A stretch of 14,938 bases of DNA from Alistipes sp. Its GTDB lineage: Bacteria > Bacteroidota > Bacteroidia > Bacteroidales > Rikenellaceae. The notes under the pieces were generated by a model. That model saw nothing but the letters and a program-made list of their open reading frames with translations, ran no database searches and was not told the DNA's origin. Position 1 is the first letter of the stretch, and every line of letters starts with the position of its first letter. Both the position numbers and the translations under genes were made by a program. Shown one piece after another: positions 1 to 8,186 of this stretch. The DNA lies in NCBI GenBank assembly GCA_017559685.1, contig JAFYQY010000181.1, positions 1 to 14,938 of the forward strand, written 5' to 3'.

Positions 1-2
1 CA

Positions 3-707
3 AAGCTCATCGAGGCAAATACAACAATCCCAACTCGTAAGAGCGAGGTTTTCTCAACTGCTGCAGATAACCAACCATCAGTAGAGATTAACGTATGTCA
101 GGGCGAGCGTCCATTGGCTAAGGATAATAAGAGCATCGGTCGCTTCCACTTGGACGGCATTCCAGCAGCTCCACGTGGTGTGCCACAGATTGAGGTTACT
201 TTCGATATCGACGCAAACGGTATCTTGAACGTATCGGCTAAGGATAAGGGTACAGGCAAGGAGCAGAAGATTCGTATCGAGGCTTCGAGCGGCTTGACCG
301 ACGAGGAGATCCAGCGTATGCGTGACGAGGCTAAGGCTAACGAGGAGAAAGATAAGTTGGAGAAGGAGCGTATCGAGAAGATTAACGCTGCAGACTCGAA
401 TATCTTCGCTACCGAGAAGCAGTTGAAGGAGTATGGCGACAAGATTCCTGCAGACAAGAAGTCGGCTATCGAGGGCGCACTCGCTAAGTTGAAGGAGGCT
501 CACAAGAACCAGGACTTGGCTGCTATCGACACTGCTATCGCAGAGTTGAACGCTGCTTGGCAGGCTGCATCGCAGGAGATTTATCAGGCGCAGCAGGCTC
601 AGCAGGGAGCACAGGGCAACCCTAACGCCGGCGCACAGCAGAATGCAGGTCAGCAGGGTGGTCAGCAGACTCAGCCTGAGGACGTAGAGTTCGAGGAGGT
701 AAAATAA
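3..707 (+). CDS. dnaK: Molecular chaperone DnaK (Hsp70), C-terminal part, 5' end outside window
   Basis: The open frame enters from the left edge (first full codon at base 3) and gives about 234 residues of an Hsp70, roughly the last third of the usual ~640. It starts inside the substrate-binding beta domain with the hallmark run [19 protein letters not shown], then [19 protein letters not shown] and [17 protein letters not shown], followed by the charged helical lid ([21 protein letters not shown]). The tail is a disordered Gln/Gly/Ala/Asn stretch ending in EFEEVK, close to the acidic EEV ends of bacterial DnaK. The family is an ATP-driven cytosolic chaperone working with DnaJ and GrpE; the ATPase domain lies upstream of the window. 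Neither dnaJ nor grpE follows: the gene ends at a strong terminator, so it is at least the last gene of its transcript. Confidence 0.97.
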   Translation, partial: KLIEANTTIPTRKSEVFSTAADNQPSVEINVCQGERPLAKDNKSIGRFHLDGIPAAPRGVPQIEVTFDIDANGILNVSAKDKGTGKEQKIRIEASSGLTDEEIQRMRDEAKANEEKDKLEKERIEKINAADSNIFATEKQLKEYGDKIPADKKSAIEGALAKLKEAHKNQDLAAIDTAIAELNAAWQAASQEIYQAQQAQQGAQGNPNAGAQQNAGQQGGQQTQPEDVEFEEVK

Positions 708-725
708 TTCCCGAAATAATAGTTG

Positions 726-761
726 AGGATGGTCGGTAAGTGCCGACCATCCTTGTTTTTT
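726..761 (+). terminator. Intrinsic terminator of dnaK
   Basis: An 11-bp perfect stem, AGGATGGTCGG (726-736) with CCGACCATCCT (743-753), closes a 6-base loop and is followed by a T-rich tract to 761. It lies 18 bases after the dnaK stop. This is a textbook rho-independent terminator. Confidence 0.92.
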
Positions 762-808
762 ACGCCCCAATATATGTGTTATAATTGTTAAAAATGTGGC
801 GTAGATGG

Positions 809-838
809 TTGTTTATTAGGAATTTTTTACTATATTTG
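809..838 (+). promoter_or_regulatory. Bacteroidetes-type promoter for secDF
   Basis: TATATTTG (831-838) matches the -7 consensus TAnnTTTG exactly, and a partial -33 element TTG (809-811) lies 19 bases upstream. Transcription should start near 845, giving a leader of about 90 bases before the secDF start at 934. That leader contains no obvious riboswitch or strong hairpin. Confidence 0.65.
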
Positions 839-933
839 CACGATTTATCGCATATGCGCAGGCGTTGCGTGTGTGCGAGAGACGGAAAAAGACTAAATTA
901 CAATAATATTAACTAACAAAATTTTTAACTCAA

Positions 934-3900
934 ATGCAAAGTAAAGGTTTTATCAAATGGGTAGCCATTCTCTTATGTTTGGCTTGTCTTTACGAGCTTT
1001 CGTTCACATTCGTTTCTAAGCGAGTTGAGAGCAAGGCCGTAGAGTATGCAGAGTCTGAAGCTTTGACCTACGCAGTTAGCGAGGCGGAGTGGGAGTCTGT
1101 AAATGTAATCAAGGTTAAGGAGAATCCTTCGGCTGAGGAGCAGGCACACGTTGTTGCTATCGAGCGTAAGGATGCAGAGCACAAGGCTCTTCTTGAAAGC
1201 AAGGAGAAGTTCTATCTCGACTCTATGTACAACCAGAAGGTCTACAACTTGGGTCTCCTCTCGTTCACTTACAAGGAGTGCAAGGAGAAGGAGTTGAACC
1301 TCGGTCTCGACTTGAAGGGTGGTATGAACGTAATGCTCGAGATTCAGGTAGGCGACGTTGTTAAGGCTCTCGCAGGCGACAGCGTAAACGACGCTCACTT
1401 TGCTGCTGCTCTCGCTTCTACAGACAAGGCTGTATCAGAGGGTGATGGCGACTACATCGAGATCTTGGCTGAGACTTACAATAAGGAGTCAAACGGCCAG
1501 CCACTCGCAAACCTCTTCGTAAGCCCTGATAGCAAGATTAAGGCAGGTATGTCGAATGAGGAGGTTGTTTCGATTTTGAAGGCAGACGCTGAGGCTGCTA
1601 TCGAGACATCGTTCGAGGTTATCAACAACCGTATCGACCGTTTCGGCGTTGTTCAGCCAAACATCCAGCGTGTAACAGGTACCAACCGTATTATGGTTGA
1701 GTTGCCAGGTGTTAAGGATCCAGAGCGTGTAGAGAAACTCTTGGAGGGTGCTGCATCGTTGGAGTTCTGGACTACTTATAGCGGCGCTAAGGCTAACGAT
1801 AACCGCACTTTGGACGTTATCATCGCATCGTTGATCAAGGCTGACGGCTATGTTCAGGAGTACAACAAGGCAAAGGGTGGCGACAGCGAGGTTGCTTACC
1901 GTTCGTTGTTGGATATCATCGACTTGAACTACCGTGGTGGTGCAGCTGTTGGTGCTGTATCGACTGCTGATATCGAGACTGTAAACAAGTATCTCGCATT
2001 GGCAGAGGTACGCAACTGCTTCCCTAAGGATGCTCGTCTCTTGTGGGGTATCAAGCCAGATAAGAACGCAAACGGTAAGGTGTTGCTCTACGCTATCTCG
2101 GTTGAGCGTGCTGATGGCAAGGCTCCACTCGATGGCTCGGCTATCTCGGACGCAGAGGCAAACTACGCACAGCAGGGTGCTAACGCCGAGGTAACAATGA
2201 CAATGAACGCTAACGGTATGACTGAGTGGGCTCAGATCACAGGTAAGAATGTCGGCAAGTGCATCGCAATCGTTCTCGATGGCTATGTATACTCTGCACC
2301 AAACGTTCTTGGCAAGATCGAGGGTGGTAACTCGTCTATCACAGGCGACTTCACTATCCAGGAGGCTGAGGACTTGGCAAACATCTTGAAGTCGGGTAAG
2401 GTGCCAGCACCTGCACGTGTACTTCACAAGGAGGTTGTTGGTCCATCGCTCGGTCAGGAGTCTATCAACGCAGGTTTGATTTCGATTGCTTTGGCATTCG
2501 TTCTCGTTCTCCTCTATATGGCATTCTTCTACCGTGCAGCAGGTTTGTTGGCCGATATCGCATTGGTTGTTAACATCTTCCTCTTGATCGGTTGCGTTGT
2601 ATCGTTGGGCTCGGTATTGACCTTGCCAGGTATCGCAGGTATCGTGCTCACTATGGGTATGGCTGTGGATGCTAACGTTATTATCTTCGAGCGTATCAAG
2701 GAGGAGTTGCGTGGCGGTAAGGGTCTTCACGCTGCTATTAAGGATGGTTTCGCAAACGCTTACTCGGCGATTATCGACGGTAACTTGACAACCATCATCA
2801 CCGGTATCATCCTCTTCTTCCTCGGTACAGGTCCAATCAAGGGCTTCGCTACAACTCTCATCATCGGTATCTTGACTTCGTTGTTCACTTCGATCTTCAT
2901 CACTCGTATGTTGATTGATCGCCGTGTTGAGAAGCGTGGTAAGTTGGCATTCTCGTTCAAGTGGTCTGAGAACTTGCTTTCGGATGTTAAGTTCGACTTC
3001 GTTGGCAAGCGTTTCATCGCTTACATTGTTTCGGGTGTTATTATCTTGGCTGGTGTTATCTCGTTGAGCGTTAAGGGCTTGAACCTCGGTGTTGAGTTCA
3101 CTGGTGGTGACGCTTATGTTGTTCGTTTCGACAAGGCAGTTTCGGTTGACGAGGTACGTGTAGCTTTGGATCAGGCATTCGCTGAGAATGGCGCAGACGC
3201 TGCAAATTCGTCAGTTGAGGTTAAGCAGTATGGTAGCGACAATCAGGTACGTATCGTAACCCAGTACAAGCCAGCTGAGGGTGGTCAGACACTCGAGGCT
3301 ATCCTTCACGGTGCATTGAAGGGCTTCTACGGCTACGACATCGCACTCGATCAGTTCAGCGCTACTGACAAGGATCAGAATGGTATCGTTTCGTCGGTAG
3401 AGATCGGTCCTGCTATCGCTAAGGATATGACTACAGGTGCAGTATGGTCGATTGTTACAGCTCTTATCGCTATCGGCTTGTACATCATCTTCCGTTTCCG
3501 CAAGTGGCAGTGGGCAGTTGGTGCAACCGTAGCACTCGCACACGATACATTTATGATTATCGCATTGTTCTCGCTCTTGTACTCGGTAATGCCTTTCAAC
3601 TTGGAGGTTAACCAGGCGTTCATCGCTGCGATCTTGACAATCATCGGTTACTCTATCAACGATACCGTGGTTATCTTCGACCGTATTCGTGAGTTTATTG
3701 GTCTCTATCCAAAGCGTGACCTCAAGTCGACTATCAATAGCGCACTCGCATCGACAATGATGCGTACTTTGAATACTTCGGGTACTACACTCGTAACCCT
3801 CTTGGCAATCTTCATCTTCGGTGGTGAGGCTATCCAGGGCTTCGTATTCGCATTGATTATCGGTGTAGTCGTTGGTACTTACTCTTCGTTGTTTATCGCA

Positions 3901-3957
3901 TCGCCATTGGCATACGATATGCAGAGCAAGAAGGCTAAGAAGGCACACCAGGAGTAA
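934..3957 (+). CDS. secDF: Fused protein translocase subunit SecDF
   Basis: This 1007-residue inner-membrane protein helps the SecYEG channel by using the proton gradient to pull exported proteins outward. The SecD half has an N-terminal membrane segment (about 9-27), the LGLDLKGGMNV motif (123-133), VELPGVKDPERVEKLLEGA (255-273), and a membrane block from about 513 to 660 containing LPGIAGIVLTMGMAVDANVIIFERI (564-588). The SecF half has its first membrane segment at about 694-712, the motif GLNLGVEFTGGD (715-726), and the C-terminal membrane block with SINDTVVIFDRIRE (907-920). Fusion into one chain is usual in Bacteroidetes. An Ala/Glu/Lys-rich stretch at about 30-100, between the first membrane segment and the first SecD motif, is longer than in the Escherichia coli SecD. 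Codon use resembles that of dnaK and ackA, as expected for a highly expressed gene. It has its own promoter and terminator and so is probably a single-gene unit. Confidence 0.97.
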   Translation: MQSKGFIKWVAILLCLACLYELSFTFVSKRVESKAVEYAESEALTYAVSEAEWESVNVIKVKENPSAEEQAHVVAIERKDAEHKALLESKEKFYLDSMYNQKVYNLGLLSFTYKECKEKELNLGLDLKGGMNVMLEIQVGDVVKALAGDSVNDAHFAAALASTDKAVSEGDGDYIEILAETYNKESNGQPLANLFVSPDSKIKAGMSNEEVVSILKADAEAAIETSFEVINNRIDRFGVVQPNIQRVTGTNRIMVELPGVKDPERVEKLLEGAASLEFWTTYSGAKANDNRTLDVIIASLIKADGYVQEYNKAKGGDSEVAYRSLLDIIDLNYRGGAAVGAVSTADIETVNKYLALAEVRNCFPKDARLLWGIKPDKNANGKVLLYAISVERADGKAPLDGSAISDAEANYAQQGANAEVTMTMNANGMTEWAQITGKNVGKCIAIVLDGYVYSAPNVLGKIEGGNSSITGDFTIQEAEDLANILKSGKVPAPARVLHKEVVGPSLGQESINAGLISIALAFVLVLLYMAFFYRAAGLLADIALVVNIFLLIGCVVSLGSVLTLPGIAGIVLTMGMAVDANVIIFERIKEELRGGKGLHAAIKDGFANAYSAIIDGNLTTIITGIILFFLGTGPIKGFATTLIIGILTSLFTSIFITRMLIDRRVEKRGKLAFSFKWSENLLSDVKFDFVGKRFIAYIVSGVIILAGVISLSVKGLNLGVEFTGGDAYVVRFDKAVSVDEVRVALDQAFAENGADAANSSVEVKQYGSDNQVRIVTQYKPAEGGQTLEAILHGALKGFYGYDIALDQFSATDKDQNGIVSSVEIGPAIAKDMTTGAVWSIVTALIAIGLYIIFRFRKWQWAVGATVALAHDTFMIIALFSLLYSVMPFNLEVNQAFIAAILTIIGYSINDTVVIFDRIREFIGLYPKRDLKSTINSALASTMMRTLNTSGTTLVTLLAIFIFGGEAIQGFVFALIIGVVVGTYSSLFIASPLAYDMQSKKAKKAHQE

Positions 3958-3987
3958 TCCTTTAGGTAATATATACCTATTATAATA

Positions 3988-4021
3988 AAGCGCACTCGAA
4001 TTTTCGGGTGCGCTTTTTTTG
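3988..4021 (+). terminator. Intrinsic terminator of secDF
   Basis: Arms 3988-3998 and 4005-4015 pair over 11 positions with one T-G wobble (core GCGCAC with GTGCGC), around a 6-base AATTTT loop. A run of T follows, to about 4021. It lies 31 bases after the secDF stop. Confidence 0.92.
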
Positions 4022-4087
4022 TTGTAATATCCTTGACTACCCATAAAATAATTTTAATTTTTTTCATTCTTAATTTTTAATTTTTCC

Positions 4088-4095
4088 TATCTTTG
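4088..4095 (+). promoter_or_regulatory. Promoter -7 element directly before the ybbR-coaE-folP operon
   Basis: TATCTTTG matches TAnnTTTG exactly, yet its last base lies only four bases before the ATG at 4100. No clear TTTG -33 element is present at 19-21 bases upstream; the region is T-rich. If used, transcription would start at or next to the start codon, giving a leaderless or nearly leaderless mRNA for the first gene of the operon. Confidence 0.55.
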
Positions 4096-4099
4096 TGAT

Positions 4100-4543
4100 A
4101 TGAAACGTTTCTATGCACTTTTGAAGGTTTGGGCGCAGAAGTTGCGCCGATATATCTCGCCCGTGTTCTTGGTACTCTTGGCGGTATCGTTCACGCTGTG
4201 GTATCTCTCGAAGTTGAACTACACCTACACTACCGATTTCGAGGTTAGTGTCGATGTCGAGGGTCATCGTATGGTCGTGCCGTGCGTGGTCGAGGGCAAG
4301 GGAACAACCCTCTTGGGCTACGGTGTCTACTCCTCGAACAGCACCAAGATGCTTCGCTCGGAGATTAAACACACCATCATTGAGGAGAAGGTTTTGCCCG
4401 AGGGTGAGACCGACTCGATTCTCGTCTCGAGAAAGATGCACATCACGCCCGCAGCGATGCAGGATGCACTCTCGGTGCGCTTTAGCGATTTGAAATTTGT
4501 CTCGGTGGGAAATATTCCCGAAATAGAACTCCCTAAAAAATGA
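4100..4543 (+). CDS. Short YbbR-like single-pass membrane protein
   Basis: This 147-residue protein has a basic N terminus (KRFYALLKVWAQKLRRY), one membrane segment at about 21-37 (PVFLVLLAVSFTLWYL), then an exported beta-rich domain. The pattern, a membrane anchor followed by an 'LNYTYTTDFEVSVDVEG' type strand, resembles the YbbR-like proteins found beside coaE in Bacteroidetes. In other bacteria YbbR (CdaR) regulates the CdaA diadenylate cyclase, but no cyclase gene is present here. The usual Bacteroidetes form is roughly twice as long with several YbbR repeats; this one has room for about one. The start is fixed because the next in-frame Met lies well past the membrane segment. Its TGA overlaps the coaE ATG (ATGA). 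The family assignment rests on weak similarity plus gene order. Confidence 0.6.
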   Translation: MKRFYALLKVWAQKLRRYISPVFLVLLAVSFTLWYLSKLNYTYTTDFEVSVDVEGHRMVVPCVVEGKGTTLLGYGVYSSNSTKMLRSEIKHTIIEEKVLPEGETDSILVSRKMHITPAAMQDALSVRFSDLKFVSVGNIPEIELPKK

Positions 4544-5130
4544 TAAAGGTAGCTATTTGCGGAGGTATTGGCAGCGGCAAGAGTACCGTCTGCCGAATGT
4601 TTGCCGAGCGAGGTGTTGCACACTACGACTCGGATTCTCGTGCTAAGGCGCTGATGAACGAGTCGGCGGAGTTACGCAAGGCTCTCGTTGCCGAATTTGG
4701 CGAGGAGTGCTACGATGGTGGCGTGCTAAATCGTGCCTACCTTGCTTCGAAGGTCTTTGGCTCGGAGGAGCGACTCGCAAAGCTCAATTCGATTGTTCAC
4801 CCCGCTGTGAAGGCTGATTTTTTGCGCTGGGCAGAGGGGCAGGAGGGCGACTACTGCATCTTGGAGACCGCTATTTTGTTTGAGTCGGGCTTCGATGCGT
4901 TGGTCGATCAGAAGGTTGCGATTTTGGCACCACAGCCCTTGCGAGTGATGCGAGCAATGGAGCGTGATGGCGCAACCAAGGAGCAGATTGAGGCTCGCAT
5001 AAAGGCGCAGATGAGTGACGACGAGTTGATGGCTCGTTGCGACTTTGCGATAGTGAATATCCACTTGGAGGATGTCGAGAAGGATGTTGCCGAGTTGAAC
5101 TATCGCTTCAAGATGATAAATAATGGCTAA
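4540..5130 (+). CDS. coaE: Dephospho-CoA kinase
   Basis: This cytosolic enzyme performs the last step of coenzyme A synthesis, phosphorylating the 3'-hydroxyl of dephospho-CoA with ATP. The 196 residues match the usual family length. The P-loop GGIGSGKST is at 8-16, the conserved acidic segment YDSDSRAK at 29-36, the LNSIVHPAV segment follows, then LETAILFESG (family form usually PLLFE.G), and the C-terminal lid RVMRAMERDGATKEQIEARI precedes MSDDELMARCDFAIVN. The start codon overlaps the upstream stop in ATGA and the end overlaps folP by 8 bases, so the genes are translationally coupled. Confidence 0.95.
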   Translation: MIKVAICGGIGSGKSTVCRMFAERGVAHYDSDSRAKALMNESAELRKALVAEFGEECYDGGVLNRAYLASKVFGSEERLAKLNSIVHPAVKADFLRWAEGQEGDYCILETAILFESGFDALVDQKVAILAPQPLRVMRAMERDGATKEQIEARIKAQMSDDELMARCDFAIVNIHLEDVEKDVAELNYRFKMINNG

Positions 5131-5947
5131 ACTCGATAACATATTGTGGCACAGGGGTGTTATGGCGATTGTAAACGCCACACCCGACTCCTTTTATTCG
5201 TCGTCACGCACGCAGTCTCACGAGGCTGTGGCCGAGCGTGTACGCCGAGTTTTGTCCGAGGGTGCTACGATTGTGGATATCGGTGGCTACTCCTCACGCC
5301 ACGATGCGACGGATGTGCCCGTCGAGGAGGAGTGGAGTAGAGTAGAGATGGCTTTGAAGGCTACCCGTGAGGTCTCGAGCGAGGTAGCTATTTCGATAGA
5401 TACTTTCCGTGCGGAGATTGTCCGCAGGGTGGTTGCGAAGTTTGGCGAGGTTATCGTGAACGACATCACCGCAGGTGTGGGCGACGAAGCTATGCTCGCT
5501 ACGGTTGCGGAGTTGGGCGTGCCATACGTTGCGATGCATATGCGAGGAACACCCCAAACAATGCTGCAACAGACCGAATACGGCGATATTACGACCGATG
5601 TGGTGATAGAGCTGGGTGAGCGCCTGCAAGCGATTAAAAAGGCGGGAATTGAGTCAAAACGAGTGGCTCTCGATCCAGGCTTCGGATTTGCCAAAACCGC
5701 AGAACAGAACTTTGAACTCTTGGCTGGCTTGCACAAGCTGAAAGAGTTGGGGCAACCGCTGTTGGTGGGCGTCTCTCGCAAGTCTATGATATACAAGACA
5801 CTCGGTATAACCCCCGAGGAGTCGCTATCGGCCACTCAGGCGGTGCATTGGGAGGCTCTGCGACAGGGTGCAACATTGTTGCGAGTTCACGACGTGAAGG
5901 AGGCTGTCGAGACCATTAAGTTATACGAAAAATTCACAGAACGATGA
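5123..5947 (+). CDS. folP: Dihydropteroate synthase
   Basis: This enzyme condenses p-aminobenzoate with dihydropterin pyrophosphate in folate synthesis and is the sulfonamide target. The 274 residues fit the family. Visible motifs in order are [13 protein letters not shown] (13-25), DIGGYSSR (52-59; the usual Pro-Gly that follows is replaced by HDATD), SIDTF (91-95), VNDITAG (112-118), HMRGTPQTM (139-147), [17 protein letters not shown] (184-200), GVSRKSM (216-222) and RVHDVKEA (254-261). Together these make up the TIM-barrel active site. The start at 5123 lies inside the end of coaE and the stop overlaps the next ATG as ATGA. No sulfonamide-resistance signature can be judged by eye. Confidence 0.96.
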   Translation: MAKLDNILWHRGVMAIVNATPDSFYSSSRTQSHEAVAERVRRVLSEGATIVDIGGYSSRHDATDVPVEEEWSRVEMALKATREVSSEVAISIDTFRAEIVRRVVAKFGEVIVNDITAGVGDEAMLATVAELGVPYVAMHMRGTPQTMLQQTEYGDITTDVVIELGERLQAIKKAGIESKRVALDPGFGFAKTAEQNFELLAGLHKLKELGQPLLVGVSRKSMIYKTLGITPEESLSATQAVHWEALRQGATLLRVHDVKEAVETIKLYEKFTER

Positions 5948-6594
5948 TAAAGGTTAGCAACATACACAAAAGCTTTGGCGAGTTGGAGGTTTTGCGTGGC
6001 GTATCGCTCGAGGTCAAGGAGGGGGAGATAGTCTCGATTGTCGGAGCAAGTGGCGCAGGCAAGACTACCCTCTTGCAGATTATGGGCACGCTTCTTCCTG
6101 CTGATGCTGGTGAGGTCGAGATTGCGGGCACCAAGATTTTCGACCTGAGCGAGAAGCGCACAGCCGAGTTCCGCAACCGCCATATCGGCTTTGTGTTTCA
6201 GTTCCACAATCTCTTGCCCGAGTTTTCGGCTCTCGAGAATGTGATGATGCCGGCTCTGATTGGCGGTACGAAGCGCAAGGAGGCTGAACAGCGTGCAACT
6301 GAATTGCTCGAGGCTGTAGGCTTGACCAATCGTGCCGACCATAAACCTGCACAACTCTCGGGTGGCGAACAACAGCGTGTGGCTATCGCCCGAGCTTTGA
6401 TAAATCGCCCCTCTGTGATATTTGCCGACGAGCCTACGGGCAACCTCGACACCCATAATCGTGACGAGATTCAGCGCCTTCTCTTCGAGGTGCGAGAGAA
6501 GTTCGGCCAGACTATCGTTATGGTAACTCACGATGAGCGCTTGGCCGAAATGGCTGACCGTAAAATAGTTATGAGCGATGGAGCGATACTCTAA
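5944..6594 (+). CDS. ABC transporter ATPase, LolD/MacB-like subfamily
   Basis: This 216-residue nucleotide-binding subunit has Walker [10 protein letters not shown] (34-42), a Q-loop region [12 protein letters not shown], signature [15 protein letters not shown], Walker [13 protein letters not shown] and H-loop MVTHDERLA. The spacing and the FQ.HNLLPEF.A.ENV segment place it with the LolD/MacB/FtsE group, which powers lipoprotein release to the outer membrane or related membrane extrusion. Its permease partner (LolC/E-like) is not next to it, so it must work with proteins encoded elsewhere, as is common in Bacteroidetes. Walker A has Ala and Thr where LolD often has Ser. It overlaps folP by 4 bases and the downstream gene by 17. 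I leave the symbol blank because LolD versus a related exporter ATPase cannot be separated by eye. Confidence 0.92.
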   Translation: MIKVSNIHKSFGELEVLRGVSLEVKEGEIVSIVGASGAGKTTLLQIMGTLLPADAGEVEIAGTKIFDLSEKRTAEFRNRHIGFVFQFHNLLPEFSALENVMMPALIGGTKRKEAEQRATELLEAVGLTNRADHKPAQLSGGEQQRVAIARALINRPSVIFADEPTGNLDTHNRDEIQRLLFEVREKFGQTIVMVTHDERLAEMADRKIVMSDGAIL

Positions 6595-7366
6595 CCTCTC
6601 GTTCGACGAGCTCCACGACCTGCTCGAAACGCTCTACGACCGCTACAATCGTACCGAGTTTATCGAGCCCGATCCTATTAGCATTCCGCACTCGTTCGAG
6701 CGTGCCGAGGATAAGGAGATTGCTGGTTTTCTCGCTGCGACCATTGCGTGGGGCAACCGCAAGGCTATTGTCAAGAGCGCACGCCGTATGGTCGAGATGA
6801 TGGACAACGCACCGTTCGACTTTACGATGAACGCCTCGGACGAGGATCTGCGCCCACTCTTGCGCTATGTTCATCGCACCTTCAATGGCCAAGATTTTAC
6901 CGATTTTATACTCGCCTTGCGTGGTCTATGCTCGAAGTGGGGTAGTGTCGGCGAGGCTGTGCAGGGGCTCTATGAGCGTGAAGGCTCTGTGCCGAAGATG
7001 TTAGCCGAGTTTCGCAAGGAGTTCTTCGAAACCGAGCACTCTTACCACTGCGAGAAGCATCTCTCCTCGATTGCAAAGGGTGCGTCGTGTAAGCGCTTGA
7101 ATATGTATTTTCGCTGGTTTGTGCGCCAGGACGAGCGAGGCGTAGACTTCGGCTTGTGGCGCAGAATACCACAATCGGCACTCTATCTGCCACTCGACCT
7201 TCATACGGGCAATATGGGACGTGCTTTGGGGTTACTAAACCGCCAGGCTAACGACTGGAAGGCGGTCGAGGAGGTTACAGCTGCTCTCCGTCAGCACGAC
7301 GTCACAGACCCTATAAAATATGATTACGCTCTTTTCGGCGCAGGTATCGAGGGCTTCTTAAAGTAA
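6578..7366 (+). CDS. TIGR02757/DUF2400 family protein, function unknown
   Basis: This 262-residue protein matches the Bacteroidetes-centred TIGR02757 family: [17 protein letters not shown] (24-40), [16 protein letters not shown] (47-62), [14 protein letters not shown] (170-183), GVDFGLW (188-194), [17 protein letters not shown] (204-220) and [14 protein letters not shown] (244-257). No experimental role is known to me. The Lys-bearing SCKRLNM segment followed by [16 protein letters not shown] recalls the catalytic Lys/Asp layout of helix-hairpin-helix DNA glycosylases, but the two residues (K172, D207) are farther apart than in endonuclease III; this is inference. No membrane segment or signal peptide is seen. 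The start at 6578 lies 17 bases inside the ABC ATPase gene, making it the last gene of the operon. Its stop is immediately followed by a heptamer repeat array and a terminator. Confidence 0.88.
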   Translation: MERYSNLSFDELHDLLETLYDRYNRTEFIEPDPISIPHSFERAEDKEIAGFLAATIAWGNRKAIVKSARRMVEMMDNAPFDFTMNASDEDLRPLLRYVHRTFNGQDFTDFILALRGLCSKWGSVGEAVQGLYEREGSVPKMLAEFRKEFFETEHSYHCEKHLSSIAKGASCKRLNMYFRWFVRQDERGVDFGLWRRIPQSALYLPLDLHTGNMGRALGLLNRQANDWKAVEEVTAALRQHDVTDPIKYDYALFGAGIEGFLK

Positions 7367-7401
7367 CGGAAAGCGGAAAACGGGAAGCGGAAAACTAAAA
7401 C
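7367..7401 (+). repeat. Heptamer tandem array, copy 1 (CGGAAAG/CGGAAAA units)
   Basis: Four 7-base units (CGGAAAG, CGGAAAA, CGGGAAG, CGGAAAA) and a diverged fifth (CTAAAAC) start at the base after the TIGR02757 stop codon. On the minus strand they read as (T/C)TTTCCG units, the same as the arrays at 8549 and 14286. Confidence 0.85.
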
Positions 7402-7434
7402 AAATCGCCAAGCAGTATTGCTTGGCGATTGTTG
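7395..7434. terminator. Shared terminator between convergent genes
   Basis: A 12-bp perfect stem, AATCGCCAAGCA (7403-7414) with TGCTTGGCGATT (7419-7430), closes a 4-base GTAT loop. On the plus strand a weak T-rich stretch (GTTGTT) follows. On the minus strand a stronger one follows (TTTGTTTTAG, then the heptamer array). It most likely ends both the ybbR-to-TIGR02757 operon and the beta-barrel gene at 7454-8050. Confidence 0.8.
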
Positions 7435-7453
7435 TTATAATAAGATGATTTTT

Positions 7454-8050
7454 TTAAAACTTAAATCCTAAGTGAAAGCAAAAAGTTCCTGCCATTTGTT
7501 TGCGCATTTCATCTCCTACACTACCATATGTGGTATTAAAGGCTCTATATTGATATTGAGTACCTTTGTATCCTAACATTACATAAATAGATTGTTTATC
7601 TTTTATTCCAAAATCAACACCAAATGCTGGTTCGTAGAAGAAACCATTTGCCATTTTTATACTATTGGAGCTTAATGTGAATGTACCTCCTAAATCTATC
7701 AAAAAGAAAGGCGATATTTTACTTTTAGTAAGATTTACTTTTGCTCTACCAAATACTTGTAAATTATTACGCACATCATAACTTTTATACGATATTGAAT
7801 TTCCTTTTCCGAGATATTCATAACTAGAATAATACAAACCGTCAATATATGAATATCCTAAACCTGCACCAATAAAGAGGTGTGGATTGACCCTATAACC
7901 TCCAATGAAATTTACTCCAAATGTATATTTGGTGCAATTGTCTAATCCAATACTTCCATTAGCTTCAATAGCTTTTTCAAATCCTTTGTCTTGTGCCAAT
8001 ACATTACCACATAAAAGCAATAGACAAAAAATACATAATAGTTTCTTCAT
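7454..8050 (-). CDS. Predicted outer-membrane beta-barrel protein
   Basis: The 198-residue product starts with a Sec signal peptide (MKKLLCIFCLLLLCGNVLAQ, cleavage likely after residue 19). Alternating polar/aromatic strands follow, typical of small outer-membrane barrels: YTFGVNFIGGYRVN, LFIGAGLGYSYI, QVFGRAKVNL, ISPFFLIDLGGTFTL, FFYEPAFGVDFGI, SIYVMLGYKGTQYQY and FCFHLGFKF. It ends in Phe, as barrel proteins do for recognition by the BAM machinery. I do not recognise a specific function; it fits the broad 'porin family/outer membrane beta-barrel' class. The gene is AT-rich: four sampled 60-base rows contain 72 G or C in 240 (30%), against 33 of 60 in the row at 7141. No clear promoter lies within 45 bases of the ATG, and a terminator-like hairpin sits at 8101-8186 just upstream. 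Confidence 0.82.
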   Translation of the reverse strand: MKKLLCIFCLLLLCGNVLAQDKGFEKAIEANGSIGLDNCTKYTFGVNFIGGYRVNPHLFIGAGLGYSYIDGLYYSSYEYLGKGNSISYKSYDVRNNLQVFGRAKVNLTKSKISPFFLIDLGGTFTLSSNSIKMANGFFYEPAFGVDFGIKDKQSIYVMLGYKGTQYQYRAFNTTYGSVGDEMRKQMAGTFCFHLGFKF

Positions 8051-8100
8051 GATAAATAAGTTTTAGTTTTGCCCACCAACCTCGAATGTGCGGTTAATAT

Positions 8101-8186
8101 AAAAAAGAAAGTGTGAGGTTGATTTCGTTTATCTTGTGATAGGTATTTGGCGTAACCCGAAAACAGATAAACAATGCCCCACACTT
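8101..8186 (-). terminator. Long-stem intrinsic terminator / possible attenuator upstream of the beta-barrel gene
   Basis: Arms pair in two blocks. AAGTGTG at 8109-8115 pairs with CACACTT at 8180-8186; after a mismatch, 8117-8118 pairs with 8177-8178. GTTTATCT at 8127-8134 pairs perfectly with AGATAAAC at 8165-8172. On the minus strand the stem is followed by TTTCTTTTTT (8110-8101), so it terminates leftward transcription. The loop is about 30 bases. Confidence 0.65.

Noticed and set aside
78..770. A 230-codon minus-strand frame opposite dnaK
   Set aside because: Leu/Ser-rich shadow of dnaK that also runs through the dnaK terminator.
1489..2730. A 413-codon open frame on the minus strand
   Set aside because: It lies fully antisense to secDF, is rich in Cys, His, Thr and Asn with no domain pattern, and arises from the codon bias of the real gene.
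3211..4044. A 277-codon minus-strand frame running over the end of secDF
   Set aside because: It is antisense to secDF and crosses its terminator, and the translation is low-complexity with no motif.
5123..5947. Possible acquired sulfonamide-resistance (sul-type) gene
   Set aside because: The gene sits in a compact housekeeping operon with matching composition and overlapping junctions, as expected for native folP; no mobile-element features are nearby.
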